Source of the DNA: Oscheius tipulae
Lineage: Eukaryota; Nematoda; Chromadorea; Rhabditida; Rhabditidae
DNA: 64,000 nt
Assembly: GCA_037178975.1 (NCBI GenBank)
Contig: JASJZH010000003.1
Coordinates: 3,658,001 to 3,722,000 of the forward strand
Direction: 5' to 3'
Below, piece after piece: positions 1 to 11,179 of this stretch (position 1 is the first letter of the stretch; every line of letters begins with the position of its first letter). The notes under the pieces were generated by a model that made no database searches, had not been told where the DNA came from, and saw only the letters and a list, made by a program, of their open reading frames with translations. The position numbers and the translations under genes are program-made.

Positions 1-1334
1 TCAACCGAAGTGCACTGACATGTCATTGTCTTCAGTTTCCTCGGGAATCAGCGAAAGGTCGACTGTGCTCTTGAAGCTTGGAATGTAACTATCGGCAGCA
101 TTTTCGAACGATCCCCGATGTGCCAATGACTGCATAGATGTAGCCCTTAAGTTATTCATATAAACCGGACAAATTATTCGGTTACTTGCTCATGTACGAT
201 GCGGGATGGTCATCTCGTCGGCGAAGGTAGTCGGGTCCGTTGAGAGGGCGACGATCACGACGAGTATCTGAGAAAGAAGTAGAGAACAATTGAAAACCTC
301 TCACTTCGTACTGGTCCGAAACTATCGGAACGAGGCTGGCCTTCAGAAACTTGTACAGCACGCTCAATGTTAATAACTTGCATCTTTGGGTAAACGTGGC
401 CATCGCGACTAACATCACCCAAGTCAGAATAGTCTTCATCAAAGGGCAGTTTGCGTCCTTGAGGCTTGTTCCTACAACAAAAATGTAGATTAGCAAAAAT
501 CACCGTCTACTTCCGGTCAAGATTCTGAGTCGGACGACGATGGTAGAAGCCGTTATCGTCATTGGTCACCTCGTCTTCTCTGGCCGGAGAAATCTTGCCT
601 TGTTGGAGCAGTACTTCGTAGTCTAGCAGAGGAAGACCTTTTTTGAGCTTGTGGATGAACTGGCAACGAGGTCCGTACGGACAATGACCATTGGCGGAAT
701 ACTTGTCGCACAATTGAGTCTTGTACTTCGGATGAGCTTTTCCGCGAGGCTGGGCAGGTAGACGAAGGTCGTTTTCTCCATGAGCAAAGCGGCAAGCATC
801 TCCGTAGGAGCAGATTCCCGTCTTCCTAAAGGCATCGCAGAGAGCTGTTTTGAAGGCTTGTTCCTTTCTGAGTAGATACAGATGATGTACAAGGCATAAT
901 AAGGCTCACCTCCGTTGGCGTTGAGCTTCGTCCCGTTCATCGTCGGTCATATTTTCCCAAGTAACGTTGCAACGCTTCATAGCAGGAGCTGAAGTCACGG
1001 AACGGCCCTGAGCAGAGTTTGTAGAGAGAATCATCTAAACTATACCGATTCAGAGTCAGTACGACGACGTCGGCAACCAAGAGAGCCTGCTTCGATAGGT
1101 TCGTCTAGAGGAAGAACGGAGTGCGGAGTTACAGTCACCATACGGGGTTGAGGCGGAGGGATGTCTGTGTTATGTATAAACAAAAATAAAGAAAGAGTAC
1201 AAACATTGAGGAAAATCGTAGTCCGAAAGCATGGCAGGCCTGGGAACGGAGATAGACTGGAAGTACAGAGGCCGCTGCATCATCAGAGGATCGTCGGCAA
1301 GATAGCACTGCTCCAATGTCTGTCGCGGTAGCAT
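1..1334 (-). CDS. Tandem CCCH zinc-finger RNA-binding protein (TIS11/POS-1-like)
   Basis: Probable cytoplasmic regulator that binds AU-rich or U-rich elements in mRNA 3'UTRs. Two C-x8-C-x5-C-x3-H fingers are visible: the first reads [20 protein letters not shown] after the lead-in FKTAL, the second [20 protein letters not shown] after YKTQL. The 18-residue spacing is typical of the tristetraprolin family and of nematode maternal proteins such as POS-1. Splicing by eye gives roughly seven exons with about 35-50 nt introns; the stop codon is the complement of bases 1-3, so the coding end falls exactly at the window edge. The start at 1334 (MLPRQTLEQ) lies 18 nt after a TTTCAG acceptor, either a 5'UTR intron or a trans-splice site. 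An E2F-like site lies about 200 bp upstream, shared with the divergent MAP1-like gene. The family is certain; which nematode paralogue is not. Confidence 0.85.
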
Positions 1335-1690
1335 TCGTAGTTAACAGCCCTGAAACTATGGTTTATTGGAATAAATGAATTAGACAACAAAACAGAGTGG
1401 TGAGAATCGTAAGCAGACATATTGCCATTCCATTTTGTTTAATCATCTCATTCAATCAACGGAAAAGGATGGGAAACAATAAAACAGGAGAAAAAATATT
1501 GTGTCGGCACCTAAAACTTGCAACCGGCAATCTCGTTTTTGGCGGGAAATGAGCGTTTTCGTTTCGCGCGGCAAAAAAAAAAAGTTGCCAAGATCAGTTC
1601 TGCCAATTTTGTCCTTGCCCGAATTTGTTCATCTTGCTGCTTTTTTCGGAGCATATCTTGAAATATGGCGTTTCAGGTAATCGAAATATC
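1335..1690. promoter_or_regulatory. Divergent promoter between CCCH and MAP1-like genes, with E2F-like site
   Basis: This interval separates two divergent genes and has no credible ORF. At 1536-1549 it contains TTTTTGGCGGGAAA, a full match to the E2F/DP consensus (TTTSGCGSGAAA class), followed by a GC-rich patch and a short A-run near 1575. Function is inferred from the motif and its position between two starts. Confidence 0.5.
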
Positions 1691-3950
1691 ATGACATCTT
1701 CCGCCAAGATAACAGTTAGTGACTATGGTAAGAAGTTATTTTGGTCTTCTTTTACTCTGCTTTTGTTGATTCGCTGCTCGTTGACTTCAATGGATTCCGC
1801 CTGATGATTGATGCCGGAGAGAATCCTCTAGATTGGCAAAAGATTGTTTCGAAGGTTGACGCCCTTCTGGTTCCTGCTCCAACTGGGAACGCAACGAACA
1901 ACGCATGGCGTGGCGTGGAGGTATTATTCTTTTTGTTCTTGCATATCAATGAAATTGACAGATGTCGGATATGCCAATCATAGGTTCCGCTCTGCCAAAA
2001 CATCTTCTGAAGCAACTCGAGGATAAAAACATCGCATTTATTACATGCCATCAATCCGAAAAGTACGAACCCGTTGTTTTGTACAAGGTTGGATTGTTTT
2101 ATTCGAGCATCAAACTCTTTTTTTGCAGCATCTAAATGAACAAGTCGAGTTGTATGTGCTTGACGGCGGACAAAAGCTGGCCCACGATTCTCTTCAAAAG
2201 GCAGTTGAAAAAGAAGATCCGGCTGCCATCGAACAAGCTGCCTTGAAATACGGACTGATCGCCGCCCTTGTATGGTATCCTCCCAAAAAGGACGAGCCCA
2301 TCAAACGTATTCTCTACACAGGTAGTGCCTTACCTTGAGCCAGACATTCCTTGAACTTCAGGAAACGCCTCTTACGAGCGGGTCATTTCGGCTCTAGAGA
2401 AGGCCTCATCTCTCACCATCTTCCAATATCCCGTCGTGACGGCCAGTATGCTCCCTCTCAAGTCTCTTCTCACCCGGAACCGTGTTACTTCCACCATTGC
2501 AGCTGATTCCCGCGCTCGTCCATCCGTGCCCAGGATCGCAGCTACTGTCAATAAGCCTATCAGCGAAAAGGTTTTATTAGATACGAATCTTAAAATACAA
2601 TTTGCACTATAGAACGCTTCTCGTATGGCCCGTCCGAAAGCTAACCTTCCGAGCAATACTGTGAAAGATGGATTCAAGGTACCGACGCTTCCTGCTCCAT
2701 CAAGACCGAATCCTATCAACAGGAAGCTGTTCTCCAAAGGCAATTCTTCAGCATTGATCCGAGCACAGCCGAATACTGCCAAATCGCTTAAACCTGGCAA
2801 GAACGTCCCAGTTGAGAAACCTTGCGAAAAGCAGTCTGATCAACGTCAACCTCCCAAGAATATTCTTCCGGTGGCACCCAGCGACATCGTTCCTGATGTA
2901 TGTAGTACCTATCGATTTTCAAATGCCATTCATTTTAGAAGGTGCCCGAAATCATCACTCTCGATGACACCATGATGAACGGGGTCCCTGAGACCGCCCA
3001 AGAGTGTACCCCTTCCCTTGATGTCGAAAACATGCCAACTGAAACTGACGAGGTTGGTTCTTGTGTCTGCTTTTCTTGATGGTTTTTAGAAATGTCGCGA
3101 CATTACTGGAGAGCAAGCACCACCGATGTCCGACGAAACACTCGACTTTTTTTCGCCCCAGGGAAATGAGTCCATCAAGGTCACCGAGTCTCCCTCTAGT
3201 CTTGAAAATTCGACTACGAGCGAAGATACCAACCGTGGAAGCGAGGATAACGGTGGAGATGACATGCGTCTGATTAATATCTCACCATATCATCGGAGCG
3301 TTACCAAGGTGCATTTGCTTATAATAGCCAGTCACTATTTAATTCAGATGTCGATGAGTCCTAATTCGTCGCTAATTTCACCTGACGTTTTGGAAGATAT
3401 CAAGACTGCTGATGCCTCGATTGCTGGCGCTACCATCGATGTGTTGCACGACATGATCAACAAGCTTTCGCATGAAAATGACGGATTCGTCTCTGCCAAT
3501 TTCAATCAGCTGCCGAACAGTCGCATGCACATGGCTGTTACCAAGGGTTTGTATCTTACAATAATCTTCGCATCCCAAAATTTAGTCAAGCCGGTGTTGA
3601 AAAACAGTCGTTACTTCGAAGCTGTCTTCCTTCCTCACTCAGTCGCTGGAGTATGCAATGTGGACAATCTTGGAGATGCTGGAGAGTTCTTCAGCTCGGT
3701 TAGATCGTCGATGTACATAGCTTCTGGTCGTGAGCTACCCGGCTGCCTTATTCCCTCGTGGTTTGCCGGCAAGAAGTCTTGGAAGAAGCCAGGTTTACTT
3801 TGTACTGCTCATCCAAAGAACATCGTTTTAGACACGGCATCCGTTTTGTGCCTTACAAAGTCTCCGAATTGCGTCGAGATGAACGAAGAAGAGATGGTCG
3901 GTGAGCACTGCGAAATCACCTTCACTCAAAATTCTACCTATACCTTGTAA
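1691..3950 (+). CDS. MAP1 family microtubule-associated protein (MAP1S/futsch-like, short nematode form)
   Basis: A short relative of vertebrate MAP1A/B/S and C. elegans MAPH-1 proteins, which bind microtubules. The N-terminal half holds the MAP1 heavy-chain core: VDFNGFRLMIDAG, the block ending IAALVWYPPKKDEPIKRILY, then GNASYERVISALEK and FQYPVVT, which align with the vertebrate segment LIWHPANP...RVLFPG...LEGLEKL...PVVT. A Pro/Ser/Lys-rich middle follows. The C-terminus carries the light-chain signature EFFSSVRSSMYIASG and ends CEITFTQNSTYTL. Introns are 39-60 nt. The 5' end is uncertain: a start at 1691 (MTSSAKITVSDY) joins the conserved core only through a 32-nt intron, 1728-1759, with a GT donor but a TG end. 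It is the first of three same-strand genes. Confidence 0.8.
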
Positions 3951-4193
3951 TTGTATATAGCCTCTACTCTTTATTCCAGTTTTAACATTGTCATTTTAGC
4001 CGATCAGACCAATAAGTTTTAGTATCTCAATTTTCCTTGTGTTTATTTCACATGGGGCGGCCTCCTTTGTCGTTTCTTCTAGCCCTCTGCTTGTAATCTT
4101 TTAGTTCATCGAGTTTTCTAGTTAGGACTCATCCCGATAATTGTTGACGTGTCAGCGCTCGACGCTTTTGGCTTCTGCAGTTCAGTTGTTCTG

Positions 4194-5003
4194 ATGATGG
4201 CTGGTAACTGGTATCTCGTCGTGCTTCTCCTTTTCTACCCAGACTGTTCTCTTCAAGAGATTCGGGGTAGAACCGTGGAAAATAGCACATTACTGGCGCC
4301 ACGCGTTAGTTATCTCGTTTCAAGAAAGTTCTAGTCATTTTAGACCTTGATCGATGTGAATATGTTTATTCGAGTGGTTGATGTCATTCTGAATTCGAAT
4401 CTCTGCATCGACGTTCATTTCCACAAAGACAGTCCAGAGCGACGTCTTGAAATGCGATTGACTTCCAGTCTCGTACGATGTTCTCTTCTCGCTCCATTTT
4501 GCAGTTTTCTCATGAACGACCGCGGATCTGTTTATATGGGCTGTCTCGAGGCCAATGAAACGACGTCTCGTCTGTACAGACTTTTCATGATAGGCAACCA
4601 GATCAGAACGGAGAGAGGAGTCGGAGCCATCTGTGAGAATGCCGTTTGTCAACTGGAAGAAGCCATTCGACAGAATATTCCGGATATTTATCAGTTATTT
4701 CGATGGAAGTTGCTCGAATGGGTCGAGGAACAGAGCAAGTTCGACAAGATAGATAAAGAGAGCACGGTGGAGGACAAGGAGGATGGCTTGAGTGGAACTG
4801 TCCGTCTCTCGATACTCATCGCCGTGGTTGTCGCCGTTTTGGCTGTTGCCGGTGCAATTCTCGGCTTTGTGGGCTACAATACGAGACGAGGCGACAAAAT
4901 AAAGAACAAGAAGACAAAGAAGAAAATGGCCAAACTGCAGGAACATGAAGATGTCGGTCTCCAGGAAAAGACCGAGTCACAGGCCAAAATGACCCAGTTA
5001 TAA
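4194..5003 (+). CDS. Orphan single-pass type I membrane protein
   Basis: I do not recognise a family. The two-exon model starts at 4194 or 4197 with a signal peptide (GNWYLVVLLLFYPDCSL), removes a 39-nt intron at about 4304-4342, and continues through a roughly 170-residue luminal or extracellular part with scattered cysteines (CIDVHFH, RCSLLAPFC, AICENAVC) and the sequon NET. One hydrophobic helix (LSILIAVVVAVLAVAGAILG) is followed by a strongly basic stop-transfer (KIKNKKTKKK) and a 25-residue Lys/Gln/Glu-rich tail. It begins 244 bp after the MAP1-like gene on the same strand, so a shared polycistron is possible. A shallowly conserved adhesion or receptor-like protein is a guess. Confidence 0.6.
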
Positions 5004-5524
5004 GGATAAAACAACAAGAATAAAATGTTTTCCGAATGGCTCTTTGAATGACAGGAGACCGGAACGATGCACTCGGGAAACGATTATACGAGAAAAGCAA
5101 ACATATTGCGCATCGGAGATGTCTTTCGTGTCTCGGTTTCATCATGTACGCATAGCAATTTTTACAACGGATCTATGAGGGATATTTCTGAGTTTGCCAG
5201 AAGAGACGAGGCTCGACAGTGGCATATAAGAAAGCCTATGTGTATCCAGAAGTGTTCAAGGAGTCAAGAGAAAAAAGAATACTTAATTGTATCTGTTGGT
5301 CGATCATGAGTAGAAGAAGAGATACTTCCGGTTGTATTTCCTTTGTTCTCCGGTTGGCAGAGCTCGGACTATTTGACCTACAGCTGGCAGAGGGGAGCAG
5401 CCTGCCGAGCTCAGTACGGGACCGGTTCTCACGTAGCACTGACGGCGGCCATTCGCTCATCTCTCTTCTGCCAACCGCTCTCTTTCTCAAACTGTTACTT
5501 GCCCGAGTCAACAGAAAACTCCAG
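5004..5524. other. Spacer with no supported gene
   Basis: About 520 bp between the orphan membrane protein and the astacin gene. Short open frames are present but lack domain, signal-peptide or codon-use support. It probably holds the 3'UTR of one gene and the promoter of the next. Confidence 0.4.
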
Positions 5525-6587
5525 ATGCTCCTTGGGCTTCTCTCCGTGATTACAGTCGTTTTGGGTCAATTCACTTTCCTTACTGATCAGGATTTTAACA
5601 ATGCTCTGAATCTCCAACACTCTTCAATCCGACGACCTCGATCCTTGTTCAATGACCAGAGATTCGGAGCAAGAGTTAGTTTCCGTCTCTCAATTTCCTC
5701 GACTAGAACTCTTTAGAGATTAAAGCGAGGCGGAGTTGCAGTGGCTTCAGATAGAGACAAGTGGCCGAACGGAAGGATCCCCTATGTTCTGTCAGCAGCC
5801 TACAGTATCCACTGTTCCCTTCCCCAAAATGCTCTTGTATTCAGCTGAACCACAGAGGGCGGTCATCGCCAAGGCCATTCTTGGTTACAATCAGAAGACA
5901 TGTGTTCGTTTTGTGCCGAAGACTCCTCAGGACAAGGACTATGTGGTAATATCCAAGCTGGACGGGTAAGTTTCTGATTGAAAGGAACGGAACTATTTCA
6001 GTTGTTACGCCGACTTTGCTAGAGTGGGAGGCCGTCAAGCAGTGTCTTTGGCTGATGAATGTCTCGATTACGCCACTATTATCCACGAACTGATGCATGT
6101 TATTGGTTTGTTTGGGGTTCTCTTTGTGTAGAAATTTTTTTTTTCAGGTTTCATCCATGAACACCAGAGAGAGGACAGGTTTACAAGACCTGAGACATAA
6201 TTAATTATTCTGTGTTCAGAGATGGATTCGTATCGATCATGTGGCAGAATGTCATTCCCGGTGCAGACACCGACTTTGCCAAACTGACCAATCTGGGACT
6301 CTCTTATTATGGCGAATCGTATGACTATCTCTCGGTTCGACCTGCTCGCGAAATGTAATAAGCGAAGTTTCAGATTATGCATTATGAGAGCAACGAGGGC
6401 AGTAAAAATGGAAAAAACACCATAGAAGCCAAGGTAGATCTAACTCTTTTCAAAGTGACAAATAGAATGATAGGACACACGCTATACTCCCGTCATGGGT
6501 CGAAGTTCCGATTTTTCGCCTTCGGACTTGCGAAGAGTCAACCGGGCTTACAGTTGCACCTCTCATCTTCTGTTCCGATCCGGATAG
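5525..6587 (+). CDS. Astacin-family zinc metalloprotease (NAS-type)
   Basis: Secreted M12A endopeptidase. Start at 5525 gives a signal peptide ([14 protein letters not shown]), a short propeptide of about 45 residues and a furin-like site RRLKR just before the catalytic domain ([10 protein letters not shown]). After removing about seven introns of roughly 32-45 nt, the zinc motif reads [19 protein letters not shown], with three zinc histidines and the catalytic Glu, and the Met-turn reads SIMHYES. The domain ends VNRAYSC and the protein stops soon after (LLFRSG), with no EGF, CUB or ShK extension; it resembles the minimal nematode NAS proteases. Key catalytic residues are intact. The substrate cannot be inferred; digestion or cuticle/moulting processing are the usual roles in this family. 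Confidence 0.85.
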
Positions 6588-7029
6588 TCCAAAGGAAGAA
6601 ACATGGGTCAGTCTTCTCTACGAGTATCTCCGTCGAACTTGTTGTACATATTGATGAGATTCCTTACATAAACCTGTATCTAAGTGTGACGGGACAAAAA
6701 ACAATAGATTGTGAGAAAAATTTATTGGACAACTCACCTGTTCAACCTCTCGATCTACCCCATGTAGCACACCACGACAGGACGACTCACCTGTGTCTGT
6801 CTCCTACAATCTGTATCCCCTGTCAATCCCTCCCTCTCCTACTGTGTCCTTTTCTCCTCTGGATCCTCTCCAGGACTCCCTCTCTCCCCTCCTTTACTCC
6901 CTTCTTCGAGAGCTGAAAACGATTACTTTATTGGAGAACAATCAACGATCCGGATAGGTCAGAAAACAATAAATGAAGAAATGGAACGGTTAGCCGGGGC
7001 AATGTAAGTGCAATATACCGTATTGTCCT
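6588..7029. other. Convergent 3' region, no gene seen
   Basis: About 440 bp between the 3' ends of the astacin gene (+) and the SRSF1-like gene (-). It includes a pyrimidine-rich tract near 6780-6910 and AATAAA at 6969. No supported gene. Confidence 0.4.
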
Positions 7030-7826
7030 TTAGGAGCGAGAACGGGAACGCGAAGGACTGCGAGAAGGCGACTTCTTGGGGCTGGGAGAGTCACGACGAG
7101 GTGAATCACGACGACGGGGAGAACGGCTGCGAGAACGGCTACGTCCACCACCTCCACGACCCGGGTTTCCAGAATCTTCCTTGACTGTTATGTAAGCAGT
7201 CTCGCCCTGAATATGAGATTAGAGATAATCAGCTAGTGTGCTCACCTCGTGGCTACGGAACTTGGTGTCGTGGAGTTTCTTCAGTGCGTACTTCATATCC
7301 TCATAGCGAGAATACTCAACGATTCCGGTTCCATCCTTGGCGACGTCCGTGAAACAGACGTCTCCGGCCTCTCTCATGTGGTCTTTCAAGTCTTGCCAAC
7401 TTCCGGAAGTTGGCAGTCCACTGACAATGACTCGGTAGTCAGTTCGACGAGATCCTCCTCGTCGATTTCCGCCGCTGATTCTGTCAGCGTACTGAGTACC
7501 TCGGAAATCGGGAGCACGAAAATCTCTTCCTCCTCCTCCACGAGGCCCTCCTCGGAATCCGCCCTTGCAGTGTTCAACACGAAGTCTGTGACCGTCGAAA
7601 TCATATCCATCGCGACCGCGGACAGCATCCTCGGCATCTCTATAACATATTCCTTTACTTTTAGAAAATTTTCGACTCACCTGTCATCGTCAAACTCCAC
7701 GAAGGCGTACCCTCTTTTAATATCACAGAAACGGATCTTCCCGTATTTTCCGAAGATGTCCTCGACGTCGCGTTCTCTCACATCAGAGGGAAGATTCCCA
7801 ACGTAGATCTTGGCTCCACTGGGCAT
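7030..7826 (-). CDS. rsp-3: SRSF1/ASF-SF2-type splicing factor (C. elegans RSP-3 class)
   Basis: Nuclear SR protein acting in constitutive and alternative splicing. It begins [20 protein letters not shown] at 7826. RRM1 contains [20 protein letters not shown]; a Gly/Arg hinge ([11 protein letters not shown]) follows; the pseudo-RRM2 carries the diagnostic SWQDLKD heptapeptide; the tail is a short RS domain with [16 protein letters not shown]. About 240 residues, close to human SRSF1. Introns are about 45 nt. A TGTTCAG acceptor lies 7 nt before the ATG, suggesting trans-splicing. It lies 275 bp downstream of the AHA1-like gene on the same strand, so a two-gene operon is possible. Of the two SR genes here, this one carries the SRSF1-specific SWQDLKD. 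Confidence 0.9.
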
Positions 7827-8101
7827 TTTCGACTGAACAGATAGATCAATAGACGGGAATCAGAACAGTAAATAGATTGAAGGAAGGACAAGGACTGGAG
7901 ACGCAATGAACGCGTCGCAAACGCGGGCGAGCGGTTGCTAAAAAGCGGACAAAACTAAGGGCGCGAGAATACCTCTAAAGCGACTCGTATTTGGAAGGAA
8001 GAAATCGATAGTTCTAAAAAATCGTTTATCACAACAAAAGACCGGACAGAATAGGGCAAAGCACCTTTCTAGGGTGCCTGGAAATCAAAAGGGGGAGATC
8101 T

Positions 8102-9449
8102 TTAGATGATCTTGGAGGAGAAGCCGAAAGTTCTTCCGATGGCAGCCACGTAGTATCTCTCGAGTCCAGTCTGCGTCTCTTCGGCCAAATGGACAGGAAC
8201 ATCGTTGGCGATGACCTCGAAGAGAGTGCTATCTCCCTGAAAATGTTTGGATTGACGAGTACGAAAAGAGGGCTACCTGATCTTTCAGATTGAACTCGAG
8301 CTCGGCATAGTGATCGAGAGGGTAGTTTTTAAGACGCCACTTCATTGTAATTTTCTTATCGGGCTCCTCAAAAAAAAAAGTTTCTTTGGAAACCATAAAA
8401 AATTACAATTGAGAGGAAAGTTCCCGAAACATTTCCGCCAAACAGAGTGAAGGCACCTTCTTCTCGGAATTCCCACTGAACATTTCCATTGCACCAGGCA
8501 CGAACCAACTAAAATTGTCCTTGGAATCAAGAAAAGGAGCACAACAAACATTTGTCTCCTTCAAAACCTCAAAGAGTCGTCCTGGAGGAACTTTGTAGCT
8601 TTCAGAGGCTGAGACAGACTTGGTGCTGAACACTGAATGAAGATAGTTGACGAGCAAAGAAATCTCCACTAACATTCTTTTCCATCGGAATTCTTTTTCT
8701 CGGTAACGACGGCGTTTTGAAAGTTTTGCTTGTCGACTGAAGTAGTGGTCTTTCCTTTAGTCACGACCTGAGGCTTGACCTTGTCCGTAGGAAGAATGAG
8801 GCCCTTGCTGAACTCGGTTTTCAGTTCAGTCAAGTAGGTCGCCAGCTTCTCCTGTAAAAAGTATGTAAAGTTATAAACTAGCCTACTTGAATAGCCTTCG
8901 AACCGGCGTTGGTGAAAAATTGGCGAATTTGAGTCTCGTGGGGACCCTTGGTATCAATAGAAGCATTGACATCAACCTCATGAGCCTCGTTCTCGTCCGA
9001 AAGGTTAGGAATCTCAATATTTCCCTTATATTCCTGCTCGGTACCGCTCACACGAGCTGAAAATGGGATGTACAGAGTGAAACATTGGTTGATTACCTGT
9101 AAAATCGAGCTTGATGTCCCATTCAAAAAGAAAGATGAGCTTGGCCTTTCTGTTATTTGCCTGAAAAGTTGAGCAAAGTTTAGGATGAGAATTCAACAAA
9201 CTGTAGCTTCTCCTTCGCATTTTTTCAAGCTGTTGAGTGTCACCACAATCGGTCCTTCCTAAACTCGCGTTTTTTTCAAACATGGAAATAACTACGAACC
9301 TCTAGGACCTGGTTTTCCAGCAGCTCCTTCAGCCTTTCTTTTGACCATGGCGTGGCATTCTTCTCGGACCAATGCCAGTTGTTGACGTTGGTCGCGTCTG
9401 CTCTCTCCTCGACGATCCATCGGGGATCACCTTCTCCCCACTTGGCCAT
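8102..9449 (-). CDS. AHA1, activator of Hsp90 ATPase (AHSA1-like)
   Basis: Cytosolic Hsp90 co-chaperone that stimulates the Hsp90 ATPase. The N-terminal Aha1 domain starts MAKWGEGDPRWIVEERADAT and contains NVNNWHW, the conserved NxNNWHW motif, then KERLKELLEN. The C-terminal AHSA1/START-like domain includes ITMKWRLKNYPLDHYAELE and ends RTFGFSSKII. About seven exons with 40-60 nt introns; length about 340 residues, as in metazoan AHSA1. A perfect three-unit heat-shock element lies about 105 bp upstream of the start. The gene precedes the SRSF1-like gene on the same strand. Confidence 0.9.
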
Positions 9450-9552
9450 TCTTGAGACTAAAAATAGTGTTCGCAAATGTTTTAAGACAATAACAAGAAT
9501 TCAAAAGAGAAGACAACATATAAATGAATGAAATGAGCGAAGAGAGCGACTC

Positions 9553-9565
9553 TTCTAGAAAATTC
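9553..9565 (-). promoter_or_regulatory. Perfect heat-shock element upstream of AHA1
   Basis: The sequence TTCTAGAAAATTC matches TTCnnGAAnnTTC, the canonical three-unit HSF1 site, without mismatch. A further TTCGAA lies at 9570-9575. It is about 105 bp before the AHA1 start codon. Heat-shock control of Hsp90 co-chaperones is established; control of this gene is inferred. Confidence 0.6.
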
Positions 9566-9886
9566 TTCGTTCGAAAATCACCCAAAGGCTTCGTGTAGCG
9601 GAAAATAGTCTGCGATTGCGTTCAATGCTCTGGTTCCGCAATGTTTCCAAAACATAAGTTAAATTGCTACAACAGTAGTAAAGCAGGGGTAAATAGGAAA
9701 ACAGGAAAACAAAAGAATATCCATATATCTGAGTCACTTTCATTGCTCGGGCAATTTCTCCCGCATTTTGGCGGGTCATTAGAATTTTATTGTCTTTTTA
9801 GCGAGCAACTGAAAATTCGACAGTCAAAATGCACCGGGAACACGTGCAAAGTGTACCAGTAAGTATTTAGGAAAGGGACAAGTAGT

Positions 9887-10507
9887 TCATACTCGCTGAA
9901 ATATCTCCACTCCTAATAAGTCTGAAAAAAAGTAGAAAAGGACTCTGAATCGCCGGAACAGGCCATTCAAGTCACCAAGTAGTCTCGGAAGATGCTCGTC
10001 AAGAGACATCCGGTCCATGTGAATCACCACAAGAGAGACACCAGTCCCGGAGTCATCACCTTCAACGGCAAGCAGATCCTCGGAAAGTAACATCTGCAAC
10101 GAGAAGGCCTCTGCCAGATTCGGAGGCAAAGAAAATATCCTGGCTGGACCAGCTGCCACCAACTCGACCATCGTGCTCTGTCGCAAAGCCCGGATACAAG
10201 TTCGACTGAACTTCGAGAAACATTATAAAGATGCGACGATAGCCTTATTTCTTTTTTTTGTGTTTGATTCCTTTCCCTGGTTGCTTCCCATCTTATACTT
10301 AGTTTCCTGGTAATCTCCACTTTCCTTCATCCGAACATCTTCCTTGTATCTCTCAGGTTCAAGATCAGCGGCTCTATTGATCTCTCCCATCCACACTCGA
10401 ATCTGTTTTATGACTCTCGACATTTGGGCGTTGTCCTGGGTAACCTTCCGAACCCACGTGTCTATCCAGTTATGACTGACTAGCTGACTCTCTAGCTCCT
10501 TTTGCAT
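9887..10507 (-). CDS. Hypothetical two-exon protein
   Basis: No family recognised. Exon 1 starts at 10507 (MQKELESQLVSHNWIDTW), is Glu/Lys/Arg-rich and may be helical. A GT...TTCAG intron of about 95 nt (roughly 10208-10303) joins it in frame to a second exon reading RALRQSTMVELVAAGPARIF, then LPPNLAEAFSLQMLLSEDL, and DEHLPRLLGDLNGLFRRFRV, ending at 9887. Total about 170 residues. Support is only the clean in-frame splice and the protein-like composition of both exons. No signal peptide; the end (VLFYFFSDLLG) is hydrophobic but short. Confidence 0.45.
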
Positions 10508-11179
10508 TCATTGCACCTCTTCTCTTCTGCCCGCATCATGTATCTGCTCAAACGTCTACTAACCAAGGTTCGCGCCTTTCAATCAGGACCCAGCTGCTGC
10601 TTTTTTATGCTTCAAAGTCTTTGAAACAATTACCGGAAGTGGCTACCCGCCTTTCACCGCCCTCGAAGGCATTCGCCGCCTTGCTCACTGCCTTCACACC
10701 TCTGCCTCGTGTTTCGTGTTATATGCATGAGTCAGAGGAAATTGACCGTGCTACTACTATACGACTTCCAGATGGACACACTTTGTTTTCAAGTGGCATA
10801 TCCCGCATAGGGAAGTATTGTGCTTCCGCATACGTAACTGCAACCCTTTCTGCTTATTTTTGCAGCAATACCACTTGACTAACTCTACCGTCTCCCGTAG
10901 TGACTATTAGTCTGTCACATTCTGACGTACCTACTACCCCTTTCTGACTCGCCGGCTATGTTCAATGAATTTGGCTCTGACCTAGACGTCTTTCTACCAG
11001 AGAACAGCGGATCTTTGATGCTAGTAGAAGACAAAAAGTTCTAAAGACGTGTGCCAGTAGTTAACTCTTGACTTTCCGAAAACACGAGTCAATTTTGACA
11101 GCGGTTTGATGTCTTAGTTCAAAGATCACCCTTGCTTCATCACAATTTACCCTACCAGATTCTATTAAACTCTCAGATC
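10508..11179. other. Intergenic, no gene seen
   Basis: About 670 bp between the hypothetical gene and the MSP-domain gene. Open frames are short and no family motif is visible. A TCTCAG acceptor ends it, 3 nt before the ATG of the next model. Confidence 0.4.

Noticed and set aside
7249-7806. 185-codon open frame antisense to the SRSF1-like gene
   Set aside because: Ser/Thr-rich complement of Arg/Gly/Asp codons; crosses real introns of the SR gene.
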